From Lentinus brumalis (taxonomy: Eukaryota > Basidiomycota > Agaricomycetes > Polyporales > Polyporaceae), in contig MARA01000001.1 of assembly GCA_001792895.1 (NCBI GenBank), positions 3,286,001 to 3,350,000 of the forward strand: a stretch of DNA of 64,000 nucleotides. The letters are read 5' to 3'. A program made the translations under genes and the position numbers. Below the pieces are notes generated by a model, which was not told the DNA's origin, ran no database searches, and worked only from the letters and a program-made list of their open reading frames with translations. Positions 33,632 through 44,620 of this stretch are shown piece after piece (the stretch's first letter is position 1; every line of letters begins with the position of its first letter).

Positions 33632-35081
33632 CTAGGAACTCGCGCCATGTTCGGAGCTCGTAGAATGAAGAAGGGGCGTCCGTTCGTCTGGATCAACAGA
33701 CGAGGAAGGCGATCGTGAAGTCGTTGGATGATTTGGAAATGATTCGTGAGGGGCGTCGTCCTGAGGTGGGTAGGCATTGTGCGTTGCGGGAGGTGGATGT
33801 GGCTGAGTGACGTCGGTCTTGCAGATGGGGCACTGCACGCATACAATCAACGACGACGCATCGGAGAGTGCAGACAAAGAGGACGTACCAGCTTCTTTTT
33901 GTTTATCAGCCACTCGTCGATCTCGTCAACATGGAAGAGATGATAGCAGGGCAACTCCCGCACACGGTCGCCCTTGACGAACATCTCCAGACAGATGGCG
34001 CACTCCATCTGCTCCTCCACCCAAGCAGGTAGTGGTTGGTCATGCGACGTAGAGGCCAGGGGAGTCTCCTGTCCTTGCTCGAGATCAACCTCGCCACGGG
34101 CAGGTGGATTAGACGGGGTGAAAGGGGGTTCGTGCTTCTCCCAACCGTTGCCAGTCCATACTCTCCATGGGAAGTTGTGCACAACGCTCTCGGGAGCCCT
34201 GTCGCGCTGAGCGGCACGGGCGGCACGTATGCGGTGGACGAGGAGGGTAAGGAAGGTTAGGAGCGACGGCAATAGGAGTATGATGATGAAGGTGATAATG
34301 GGTCTGAATGGAGGTTGAGCAAGGGCTCAGACACGAGCGATGGAGAGGACTCACGAGTACCACTCCCATGCCGAATACTCGGTGTTGATGAGGAGGGAGA
34401 GCGTCTTGAGACCGCTGTGCGTGGTATTGGAGTTCGCGATCATCGAGGACAACTGGACGTAGTCCCAGTACTTGATGTACGTTGCGGCAATCTTGACGTC
34501 AGACGCATCTCCTGCGAGTTGAGTCATCGATACCGAGTCTCGGCCAGGAGGAAGAATGGAGACGTACTCTCGCTGAACATATTGAGCAGCGCGTCGGGGT
34601 TCTCCCGATCTCCACCAACCACAACTGCCTTCGCCCCGAGCCTCTGCGCCTGGCGTGCCTTCTCGACAAAGGGACAACCACCCCTCTGAACCAACGCGAT
34701 CCATGTATCCGTGCGCTCCGGTTCGTGTGGCCCGCTGATGCAAAGCTCTGGGCAGCCGTAGACGGGGTCGGCCTCAAAGGAATAGGTAGAGTTGCTCGTG
34801 CCGGGCGGACATGGTGCGGTGAAAGACGACAGAGGGATTACATAGCCGAGCAGGGGGTCTGTGAGCTCGGCGCCGAAGGAGGCAGGGCGTGCGGGGAAGG
34901 TGACGGGCGGCGAGCGGTCGACGATGGAGACGGAGCCGTCGGACGCCCACGCCCAGCTCCAGAGCCAGCTGCTGTCGTCGCGGGAGCCAGGGTTGAACTT
35001 GCGGAGCCAGTCGACGGGGTGCGAGGCGGCGTGGGGGAGGAGGGGCGAGGAGAGGGCGAGGACGAGGAGGACGTTGAGCAT
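33632..35081 (-). CDS. PA-TM-RING E3 ubiquitin ligase, one apparent frameshift
   Basis: Starts at the ATG at 35081 with a signal peptide (MLNVLLVLALSSPLLPHA). A protease-associated (PA) lumenal domain follows (WIALVQRGGCPFVEKARQAQ, GAKAVVVGG, SDVKIAATYIKYWDY). After an intron comes a transmembrane helix (PIITFIIILLLPSLLTFLTL), then a cytosolic RING-H2 finger: CAICLEMFVKGDRVRELPC, YHLFH, and, after a second intron, CPICK, giving C3H2C3. The tail ends in DERTPLL, an acidic dileucine-type endosomal sorting signal. The order matches membrane-bound endosomal/vacuolar ligases of the RNF13/GRAIL type. One base is missing near 34569, between LLNMFS and EYVSILPP. It sits between the minus and plus halves of the FunK1 array. 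Confidence 0.8.
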
Positions 35082-38000
35082 GGAGAGAGTGCAGAGGCCG
35101 GCAGCAGATCGCTGGTGGCAGCGCAAGATATAGAGCACACCTGCCATTTTCGTCGACGTTCCAGAACAAGCGCGGCTCCTGTCCAGCTCTTCCAACAACT
35201 ACTTGGAGGTTAAGACTTGTCTTCTAGCCAGGTCGCAATGCTGATGCCGCAGTGTTCGCTCGTATGCCTCCGCTCAGCAGCCATACGGACGTATTTATGA
35301 CGGACTCGCCGCCGCGCACTCCGAGCGTCCTCTCGCCCTCGTAATCGACCGTTCGTGAACATGCTTCGCCCTGGGCCGTGCTGGGGATATCTCTGCACCC
35401 ATGACAGCAGGAAGCATTCCGCGCAGCCAAGAAGCTGCTCTCTCGCATCGCCCTTCCCCGGTACGCCCAATCGGCGCCGTATGCGCCCCACCCACACACT
35501 GACATCTCGTCATTCTCCCCACAGCGTCTTCAATTTTCGAGGGCAACCAGCGGGACGCGCGCTGCGGACCGGGGGTCAAGTCTCTTGGGCAACGTCGCCA
35601 AGTTCAACTTCGCCGTGGCGTAGGTAGGTTCTGTCTACATTGACTGTTCGCCCTTTACTAACGGCACCGTTGAGTATAGCCATCGCCCTTACAGGCTCGA
35701 GCTAAACAGCGTCGTCCCAGGACGTTTGCATGACTGTGGACATGACGCATGAACGCATGACGTATCTGTTCGGTGCTCAATGCAACGCGGGCTCTATATA
35801 CGTCTGCCATTCAGTTGAAGCACGCATGCGGGACGCCGGCTGCAATCACCGGGTCGTTCGTGGCGTCGAGGCTCGAATCTGACCACTCCTCGAAAGCTGC
35901 TGCGCACCGGTTCCACTTATCAATATTCCCTTTGATCGGACACCCCGGGAGGACATTTGGGAATCGCAAATATTGGCCTCCAGACGGACTATGCGATCGG
36001 TCGACGGTCGCACTTGTTTCGCACTTTCCGTGTGATCCATCGCTCGCCAAACAGCGTTCACACATCATACGTAAGATGGTATCTCCGTTTATAGACTCCA
36101 CTCGCTGACCCTTGCTCGTGGCAGTTGGTTGCACACTGTCATAATGCAGAACTCGACTCCAAGAATATGTTTTGTTCGCAGCTGGCGACGGACTCAGCGT
36201 TGGTATGTCATGCTGCGCCGAGGACTCACGGCGATGGGTGCCGAACGCATAGCGCCACGCATTGCTTGGAACACGGGTAGGTTCGTATACTCCCGCACAA
36301 CCTACACGGACCTTAACGCTTTGCATGCAACAAAGTCGCATTCTCCGGCAACAACGAGGAATGATTAATATGCAAACGCCTGAGACCCTCTCAGCATTCG
36401 CGCTGCGAGCATCGATGTCCCTCCATTCATCGCCCGTTATCCGTTGGACATAGTCGCCCTGACCCAATCGCGCATGTCTCCGTTGATTTCCAGTTGGGGC
36501 TCTACATCAGTACGATATCCAGTATCCACTTAGCGACCGCTCAACTGGAGCCTCAGCGGCGATTTGCCTTGGCGTACCCTGCGCATCTCATCGGCGGTAC
36601 GACGGTGAGTACTTGCTGCGATACTGATGACATGTCTGACTCTTCAAGTACCGTTTCCTTCAGTTCGCAGATTCGGCCTCGGTCTAGGACGTGATCCAAG
36701 CCCGCACTTCTGACGAGATGGCGTCCTGTCCCCAAACGCGAATTATACTGGGCGGAGACGGTATAGGACGGCGCGGTGAGTCGCTCATTCGCTCGAAACA
36801 GCACTTTGTTATCCCTAACCGCTGTGTTCACTTTTAAGTTGATTTAACCTCTGGGTGTTTTATCACTGAGACCCCATATGAACCGCATAAGAGGAGATCT
36901 CAAAGTACGATTTTTTTCGTTTACGTTTGTGGCGCATCTTAGTAGGGGTGGTTAGGCCTTACCTAACTCCCATGACACCGGGCCCATTTCTACAGTATGT
37001 GTGGACGAGGCCGAGGAGAACATACGAAGCAAGTACGCTCCTCTGACTGAAGCATTCTTCCAGTTCACGCCCCAAGATGTATGCTATGCCCGCTTCGGTA
37101 GTTTATGGTTTTCCCCACGACCACCCACAAACTGCGGGCGGCTACCGGGTTTAGCTGAGCTTGGTAGTCAGTTTGCCTCAGCATAGGCGTCGGACCTGAG
37201 CACCAGCAGCTGCATCGCATCCACGAGTGCCTGGTTGATATGCGTGAGCTTTTCACTCTCTTGTGCTTGTTCCCAGTTTGACCGTCTTGTCCAGCAGATT
37301 TGGAAGATCGTCGCCGGCGCCGGATACTAGCTCAGGATTGGGGTTCACCCCACGCGCAGTCGGTGCGATTCCGTGCGGCTAGCGATGTCCTGGACACCAC
37401 TGTTCTCTTAAATACAGCCGCGTCAGCTCATTGCTAGCCAGCCGCAGGCAGGTCATACAGTCCAGGCTGCACTGAACTTGCTTGATTAATGGGAGCTATC
37501 CTCTCAAAGGCCATGTTCCGGCAGCCCTGGCGAGGGGGCAATGGACTACAAGGCTCGCGGCGGTGGCTTCCAGACTATCCATGGCGCTGTCCGGAGTGCC
37601 AGAGCGTACAGCTTTTGGACCGCGAGATGCACTGGCCACTGTGTGCGTGTACAGACCTCTTACTTCTGTGCCGTAATAACTGACATGCTGGTGTCAAATC
37701 CAATTTGATAGGATGATACTGGGACGCAAACTGGCCCAACGTGTTCGCTTCTCCGCCACACATTTCCCGCCGGCATCGCAACGGCAGTGGACGCATTACA
37801 GTCACATTGACAAGTCGCCATGCCTGCGAGACTACAAGGACCGATGTGCTCTCTCAGGGCGGCCCAGAGCGGCAAGGTGAGCTCTCTATGTCCTTGTACA
37901 CGTATGCGTTCTCACCAAGACGGTCAGATCTTCGGCTGCTGTCAACAAGGCGGTTAAATGTATCTAGCGGTCCGCATCAACACTCTTGTTTGACCTCGTG

Positions 38001-38216
38001 GATGTCTTCTTCCGCCGTACCAGTCCCGGCAGTCTGCACCGGATGTCTCCCACAGGCATTCTTGTTTCGATAAGGCTGCACGGGCTGGTGGCTTCCCTGC
38101 TTCACTACGCTCTGCACCCCTCTAGCATTGATCCCTCTGTCTGCAACGCACGCCAAGATCCCTCGTTTGCCGTTTCACAATCCAACACCATCTGATCACC
38201 ATCGTCCTTCCCAATC
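35082..38216. other. 3.1-kb intergenic region at the centre of the FunK1 array
   Basis: No complete gene is recognised. At 35524-35625 a plus-strand open exon bounded by AG and GT could encode a segment ending SSLLGNVAKFNFAVA, faintly like mitochondrial ATP synthase subunit g, but no continuation follows, so at most it is a remnant. The rest, including 36-38.2 kb, shows only short open frames. Confidence 0.35.
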
Positions 38217-41200
38217 ATGCTTCCTTCCTTGTCCACCGGCACTCCCGCGTACGCCGGCCGAGGGACTTCATCTTCCGATCTTGACTCGGACTCAGCGAGC
38301 GGCGGTAGTAAATCACTCTTCAGTGGGGCCGACGAAGAATCTTCCGTACGTGCATATGCAGCTCCTGGTATATCTTGCGCACGACTGACCTTGTCTTTCC
38401 CCGTAGTTGGACGCAGATTCGGAGCCCGATCTGGGTGGCGATCGGGAGAACGAAGGGGACAAGGCCGAGGGCGAAGGGGCTGGCGGAGGAAAGAAGGAGC
38501 TGGAATGGGGAACTGATGAAGATTTCGGGGCACAGGACGGATACTTCAACGCTGCAGCGCCGCTCGAGTACGGCAGCTGGGGAGGTCCTCTACCCCGCGC
38601 CCCTTGGGAGACCGAGATCTCTTTCAACGAGAACAGCAGTCAGCTCTTCGGTATCGGAGAGAAGACTTCTTCCGAGCAGTACAGACGAATCGCTGCCGAA
38701 GCTCCACGCTTCATGCTGGGTCCCATGCCCGTAGCAGCATTCACGGAGACGTTCCTGAAGTTCTCGGACCTCGTTCAGAAACATGAGGGGAAAAACCCTC
38801 GACTACCCCAGAACGCTTTCAGCAAGGTACCAGCTTCCGAGAAGTCGGAGTCTTTGATATACAAGCCCTTGGTAGGTGTGCACCAGTGACGGCCTGGTAA
38901 CTTGTATTCTGATCTCTTTTCTCTCACATCAACTAGATGGACGCCATGAACAACCCCAAACGCTGTCCCGGAATCACGTTCAGAGACACATCAAGCCGCC
39001 CTGACCAGGAGCAGGGGGAGCTTGGGTCGTGCAAACCCGACCTCTGCGGTTACAGGGACGAGCATCTCAAGTTCGTCAAACGTTCCGGCAAGGCGTCTAA
39101 GTCCGTGGCAATCACCCATATGGGCTACGCGATGCTCCCCATCGAGGTTAAGAAGAACGACAAACACGATCCTTTCGTGGACCCCCTTCCCACTGCGACT
39201 GCAGAGCAGCGTGCCAACTGGCAGTTTATCCTGCCTGACACCCCCAGCCCTTCCCGCAATTCCGACATGAGACATGCGCTAGGCCAATGCGTGAAGTATG
39301 CCGCCGAGATGCTAGCACGACAGCACCGCCATTGCTGTTACACGGTGTGCGTCTTCGGGGCTGCTCGCGTGCGCCTCATACGCTGGGATCGCGCTGGCGC
39401 TATCATCACCGAAGCTTTCAACCTCCACAATTCCCCCCAGCTGCTAGGCGATTTCCTTTGGGCGTATGGGATGCAGACCGACGCAATGAAGGGGTACGAT
39501 CTCAGCGTCCGCCCTGCCAACGACACGGAGACAGAACTCTTCAAGAAGGCCATCAGCGCCCACATCGCCCGACAACTCACCCTAGACGATGTCAAGAACT
39601 TTGACCAGGCTCTTCGGGAGCATTTCAGAGCTGACTCCGTCTCGGTCATGCGCGTTCCTGTCCAGTCGGATGCGCCCGATGCTCAGGGCGCGCTCTTTTT
39701 CGACGTGCTTGTGTGTCGACCCGTTGTGTATCCGTTGTCAGTGACGGGACGGGGGACACGCGGTTACTGGGCGGTATATAGCGACTCAAGAGCGGAGCCG
39801 CATCGCACTAGTAAGGTCTGCTTCTTGAAAGATACTTGGCGATTCGACGCTCGAGCGGGAGACGAGACGGAGCCTCAGGTTCTGCGAGATCTCGCTGCGA
39901 AGAAGGTGAAGAACGTGCCGGAGGTTGTGCACTTCGGCGACATACCCATGTACGAGTATGCTGAGGAGGGCGACAGCCTGACGTTGACAGTGCCAGGTGA
40001 GCAGTATCTCCCAGACTCCCTCTTTGATGACGCTCAATTATCGTTTTGAGCAGATTCACAATCATGGCAGACCACAGCAACGCAGGAGTACGTGGATGCC
40101 CAGTGGCTATGTAGCAGAAAGAGCGACCATCGGCGACTTGCGGTCTACGGACATACCCATCACCGCATGACCCTCAACATAGCCGGATACCCCCTCCTCC
40201 GGTTTACCGGTACTCGAGAACTCATGGACGCGACCCGCAGCGTCTTTCAAGGTGAATAAGAACCAGAAATCCGTGTTTTTGCCTTTGTCTAATCGCTGTT
40301 ATGCCGACAGCCCTGGTGGATGCATGGCACAAAGCGGACCGTTATCACAGAGATGTCGGCGTACTCAACATAGTGCTCCATCGGGAAAGTCTGGGGACCG
40401 TTCGACAGGCGTATCTGGTGGATTGGGACTCGTCGCGTCCGAAAGACGCGCGAACAAAAGACGAGTATCCGCTCTCTGTGAGAAAGTCCATCCGCGCGTG
40501 CTCCTCTCGCTGACCACTTATGTTTCACCAGACATGTTGGCAGTTCACCTGCGAGGTGCTTTGTACCAATCATCGTATGAGACCTATCGCTATCCATCGA
40601 CTCGAGTATGACGTGGAGTCGTTGATCTGGGTCCTCCTCTACTGCGCTGTTATGTGGCTTCCCCACAACAAGGGCCCAGTGGCAATCGAGAAGGTCGTCA
40701 AAGCCATTTTCGATGAGGCAAACAGCTACACGCCTGGGGTCGTGACTGGCGGCGGCGGGAAGAACGCAGAGAAGTGGGGCAGACTATACACGGAGGAGTT
40801 CGAGTGGACGTGTGCTTCGTTCAACCAGTGGCTGAGTGCCATGTTGAAGCTGCTTCCCCTCCTCGATAACACCTTCGCCGACCCAACGCAGCTACTAGCT
40901 CCTGTGCCTCTTGATCCACCGGCTTTCCTTCCTCGCGAAGTTCCTGAACCGACTCGCTGGCACTTGCTGGATGTGATGTCGTACTGGGACGACTTCACTC
41001 AGCGGTACGCTTCGAAGCTAAGGACCAACGACCGCAAGTCCCACGTAGCAAGCACCACAAGGCCGAAGCTGTCCAATACCACCAGGATGGAAGATTACGC
41101 CCCGACGACGTCGGCACCCACTCCCCCCACCACAGGTAAACGCAGTCTCGCACTCGCACTCGCTTCGTGCGATGTGACTGGAGCAGTCGCACCCAACAAG

Positions 41201-41221
41201 CGCCATCGTCAAGAGGATTAA
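38217..41221 (+). CDS. FunK1-type kinase, copy 6, divergent member
   Basis: Exons include 38217-38345, 38407-38871, 38937-39996, 40054-40251 and an HRD exon from 40311, with a C-terminal exon after an intron near 40480-40530. Unlike its neighbours it has an acidic N-terminal extension (SSSDLDSDSASGG) before FMLGPMPVAAFTETFL. The core shows MGYAMLPIEVKKN, LIRWDRAGAIITEAFN, GTRGYWAVYS, VCFLKDTWR (ATP-binding Lys), YHRDVGVLNIVLH (HRD..N kept, Ser-Gly turn altered), YLVDWDSS (metal Asp) and LEYDVESLIWVLLYCAVMWLP. The tail lacks the RRSxR motif of the other copies and ends NKRHRQED. Frame intact. It is the outgroup-like member of the local array, probably the older lineage. Confidence 0.8.
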
Positions 41222-41615
41222 ATGTTGCACAACGTCGGTCATTCGGCGGGCAACGAGTTGTTGGAACGTAGCCTAGTCAATTCTCTGTTGCGTCGCCTTT
41301 GTTATGTAGTGTACATGATGATTGCTGCTGTCCCGGGGTTGTTGCACTACTTTGTCTACCATATGGCAATATTTGCGCTATGCTAGCCTGCCAGCATCCA
41401 GCTACTTCAGCGGAAGACAGGTGGTTGTTCCTCCTGGAGAGGCTGACCGCGGTACGGCAATTTCCGCGGCCGGGCGTTTCTTCAGTACTGTCCAAGGTTC
41501 GACTTGGGTTCGACTTCTTGGTGTTGAAGTCCTTGCCAAAGAGCGTTTCCCGTCTCTCTAGGTCTCTCTAGGACTCTCGCCAGATCTACATCAGCTTGTC
41601 CGACCTCCCCGTCCC
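41222..41615. other. Spacer before FunK1 copy 7
   Basis: No exon. The last ~80 bp resemble the sequence upstream of copy 3 (AGATCTACATCAGCTTGTCC before the ATG), so the flank duplicated with the gene. Confidence 0.45.
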
Positions 41616-44200
41616 ATGTCTCTCGCTCCTACGGCTGCTTCATCTCGATGTGTCTACGATGCTCCCATGGCGCTAGACGCTACCTTGTCGCACACCAGAG
41701 GCATGGAGCCGGAAGCCGCCAAAGCTCGAAACCGCCGTCGAGTTCAGGATCTCATGAAAGCCATCGTTGGGCCAATACCCGTTGAGGCCTTCCTGGATGG
41801 GTTTCTCCCCCGTCGTAAGTCTTGGAGTAAGGCGCCCTCGCATCCCCGCAAGCACGCCTTCAAAGTGGTGCCCCCGAATGCTGCCACTGCGGAAGGGATA
41901 TGTGGTCCGTTGGTGAGTGAACGTGGTCGTATCGACGGTTTACTTCCCCTGAAGGATGTGCTTGCAGATGGACGCGCTCAACAAGGCCACAAAACGCTGC
42001 CCTGGCTACCTCTTCCATAACACCTCACAGCGCTCGTTGCATCCCCGCCGCTTAGGGCATATGAAGCCTCACATTTGTTGTTACGCAGCAGAAAACCTCG
42101 ACGTGGTCCAGCGAGCTGGATTCCAGGATCGCTCGGAGTTCGGTTATGCTGAGTTCTTCATCGACGTCAAGCCGAGCCCCTCCCATGACTACTTCGCCGA
42201 TCCGTCCACGCCCCCCATCACAGAAGAACGTACTTCGCATGACTTCATCGCCCCTGCCGAGGACCTGGAGGTTAGGAAGCATCGAGATAGAGCATTGGGT
42301 CAGCACATCGCGTACGTCACAGAGATCTTCGCTCGACAACATCGAGTTTCCGTTTTCTCGGTTTCCTTGGCTGGCTCAAGGGCGCGGCTGCTCCGCTGGG
42401 ACCGTGCTGGATGCGTTGTCACCGAATCCTTCGATCTCCGTGAACGGACTGATTTGTTTTACGATTTCCTCTGGCGCTTCTCGCAGTCTACACATCGCCG
42501 GCGCGGACACGACGTAACCGTTGAGGTGGCCTCGTCAGAGGAAGAGGAGCTCTTCCGTGAGTCTATCAAAGCGCATGTCAAAGCTCAACTCGCGCTCGAG
42601 GAAGGGTCATCCCTTGACAATGCGCTCCGACAACACTACAAACCGGGCCACGTCGCCGCCGTGCATGTCCTGGCTCATGGCTATCCCGCTACCGCAGCAC
42701 ATGTCCATCGATTCATTGTTTCCCGTCCTGTTGTGTCACCGCTTCATCTGACCGGACGATCCACGACGGGATACTGGGCGGTCGACCCACGGACAGGAAA
42801 TGTGGTATTTCTCAAGGATACGTGGCGGGCGTACCCTCCTGTTGACTTGGAAGGGGACACATTGAGGCGCATGCACGATCAAGGCGTCCGCAACATCCCC
42901 GCCATCGTCTGTCACGGTGACGTCCCGGACTACATACCACAGGGTGATCATGAAGTCGATCGTGAGTGGGCAACTTGTACTACCATGTTGCATTCTGATT
43001 ATCATCAGCCCGTGACGTTCAGGTCTCAGAAACCGACGAGTATCAGAATGACACATCCGTGTGCAAAGTCATGGGAGACTCTGTGGTTGTCGCCAAGCAT
43101 TGGCACTATCGTATCGTCCTCGGTACCGTCGGATATGGCCTCAAGGACCTCCGCGGAACAGAAGAGTTGCTTCACGCCACGTACGACGTCTTTCATGGTG
43201 AGTGTCGGTCGGTATGATGCGTACCGGAGCTAATCAGGATATCAGCAATGAGAGACGCATTACGCCTTGACTCTCGTTTACACAGAGACATCAGCGTAGG
43301 TAATATCATACTGGTCAGGGATCAGGGTGCAGATGCTAGAAGGGGAGTCCTGGTTGACTGGGAGACTTCTTGTCGCGTGGATGACACGGGTCGAGCTGTC
43401 GAGCCTGGACGTGTCGTAAGTTATTCCTTCACTTGTCGCGCTCGAAACTGATCACCGCCGACCAGGGAACATGGTTTTTCATGTCCATCGAAATGCTGCG
43501 CAACGCCAAGAACAACCGAGCACACACATTCCAAGATGACATGGAGTCATTGCTCTATGTCGTCTTCTACTGCAGCCTACTATGGCTACCCCATGCTCTT
43601 CCTGAGAAACAACTCGCCATCACCATGAATCTTCTCTTCGAGTATTCCGACTCTATCAGCGCAGGCCGCATTGGTGGGCACGGGAAGATTGTCAACGCCC
43701 GCCGTCGCGTTCACAGTGACATGGCGGCTTTCCGGCCGCCCATGCAGGACTGGTTGCAGACAGTCATGGAGTTCCATCATCCTGTCGCTCACACGAGCGA
43801 GGAGTACGCCGACCGCTGGACCAACCCCGAGTACTTGGATAGGTTCTGGGACGACTTCCTGAAGACCCATGTACTCGACCGTGACGATAGGGTCGTACAT
43901 GGCCACCTCCAGGCAACCGGTGTCTACAAGGCAGTATCCGTTGCAGCATCCACAGAAGCCATATTATTGGGCGGTAGTCCCTCCGATGAGTGCACCAGTG
44001 CTCCTCCGCGGAAGAAAACTCGCCGTTCCGCTATTATCACTGATGCCCCGCCTGTGGCGGCGCGGCGCAGCGACCGCATTCGAAATCGACAGGAACGCGT
44101 CCAGACGGGCTCATCAAGAAGCAAGCAGACCCTCCCTGGGGGCGCTTCGGGTTCGCATCCGCGTTCTGCGCGCTCGAAGACTGTGTCGCGCAAGCAGTGA
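41616..44200 (+). CDS. FunK1 fungal-type protein kinase, copy 7, apparently intact
   Basis: 794 residues from exons 41616-41912, 41968-42961, 43009-43197, 43246-43415 and 43466-44200. Start MSLAPTAASSRC, then GPIPVEAFLDGFLPRRK, HMKPHICCYAAENL, FGYAEFFIDVKPSPSHDYF, LLRWDRAGCVVTESFDLR, TTGYWAVD, VVFLKDTWRAY (ATP-binding Lys), HYRIVLGTVGYGLKDLRGTE, LHRDISVGNIILV, VLVDWETSC, GTWFFMSIEML and FQDDMESLLYVVFYCSLLWLP. The tail has WTNPEYLDRFWDDFLKTH, STEAILLGG, a basic KKTRR patch and ARRSDRIRNRQER. All catalytic residues are present. Its first half is almost identical to the broken copy 3 on the opposite strand, marking a recent duplication. Confidence 0.87.
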
Positions 44201-44269
44201 GATGTAGTCAGTAAAGCTACGCATATCTCCACCTGTCGGCTTGCTCGAAGCGCTCCTCCTCCCACATTC

Positions 44270-44440
44270 GTCCCTTGTTCGGACTCACCTGCTGGCTGTT
44301 CGCTTTCGTGTTCTTGTGCGTTCGTTCGCCGTGTTGTCTTCTACTGTTGTCGTATCCACTTTGTAGCATCCTCTAATATTGCTGTCCGTCATACTCTGCA
44401 ACGCGATCATGGATTCTGAGTCAAGACCGGGACTAGATGT
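44270..44440 (+). repeat. Shared upstream block, copy b (before FunK1 copy 8)
   Basis: Contains TTCGTTCGCCGTGTTGTCTT, CTACTGTTGTCGTATCCACT, TTTGTAGCATCCTC and GCAACGCGATCATGGATT, matching 47300-47470 on the same strand and 26450-26700 inverted. It lies 180-350 bp before the copy 8 start. Confidence 0.65.
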
Positions 44441-44620
44441 CGCGGACTCTTATAGGTTTCTTCCTAGTCACTCGCTATGAACTAGCTACTTATTTCTGTC
44501 AAGTCTGCTGTTCCGTCGCATCAGAGGTACAGTATCGGCAATTTCCGGGCATCTCAGACGACAAGAATTCAGCCTTTCAGCCACTTGTCCGCTCTGTACC
44601 GTCTCCCTGTTCAAACGTTC

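Noticed and set aside
35524..35625. Possible exon of mitochondrial ATP synthase subunit g (SSLLGNVAKFNFAVA).
   Set aside because: The match is short, a clear start is missing, and the sequence after the donor site does not continue the family; at best a remnant.
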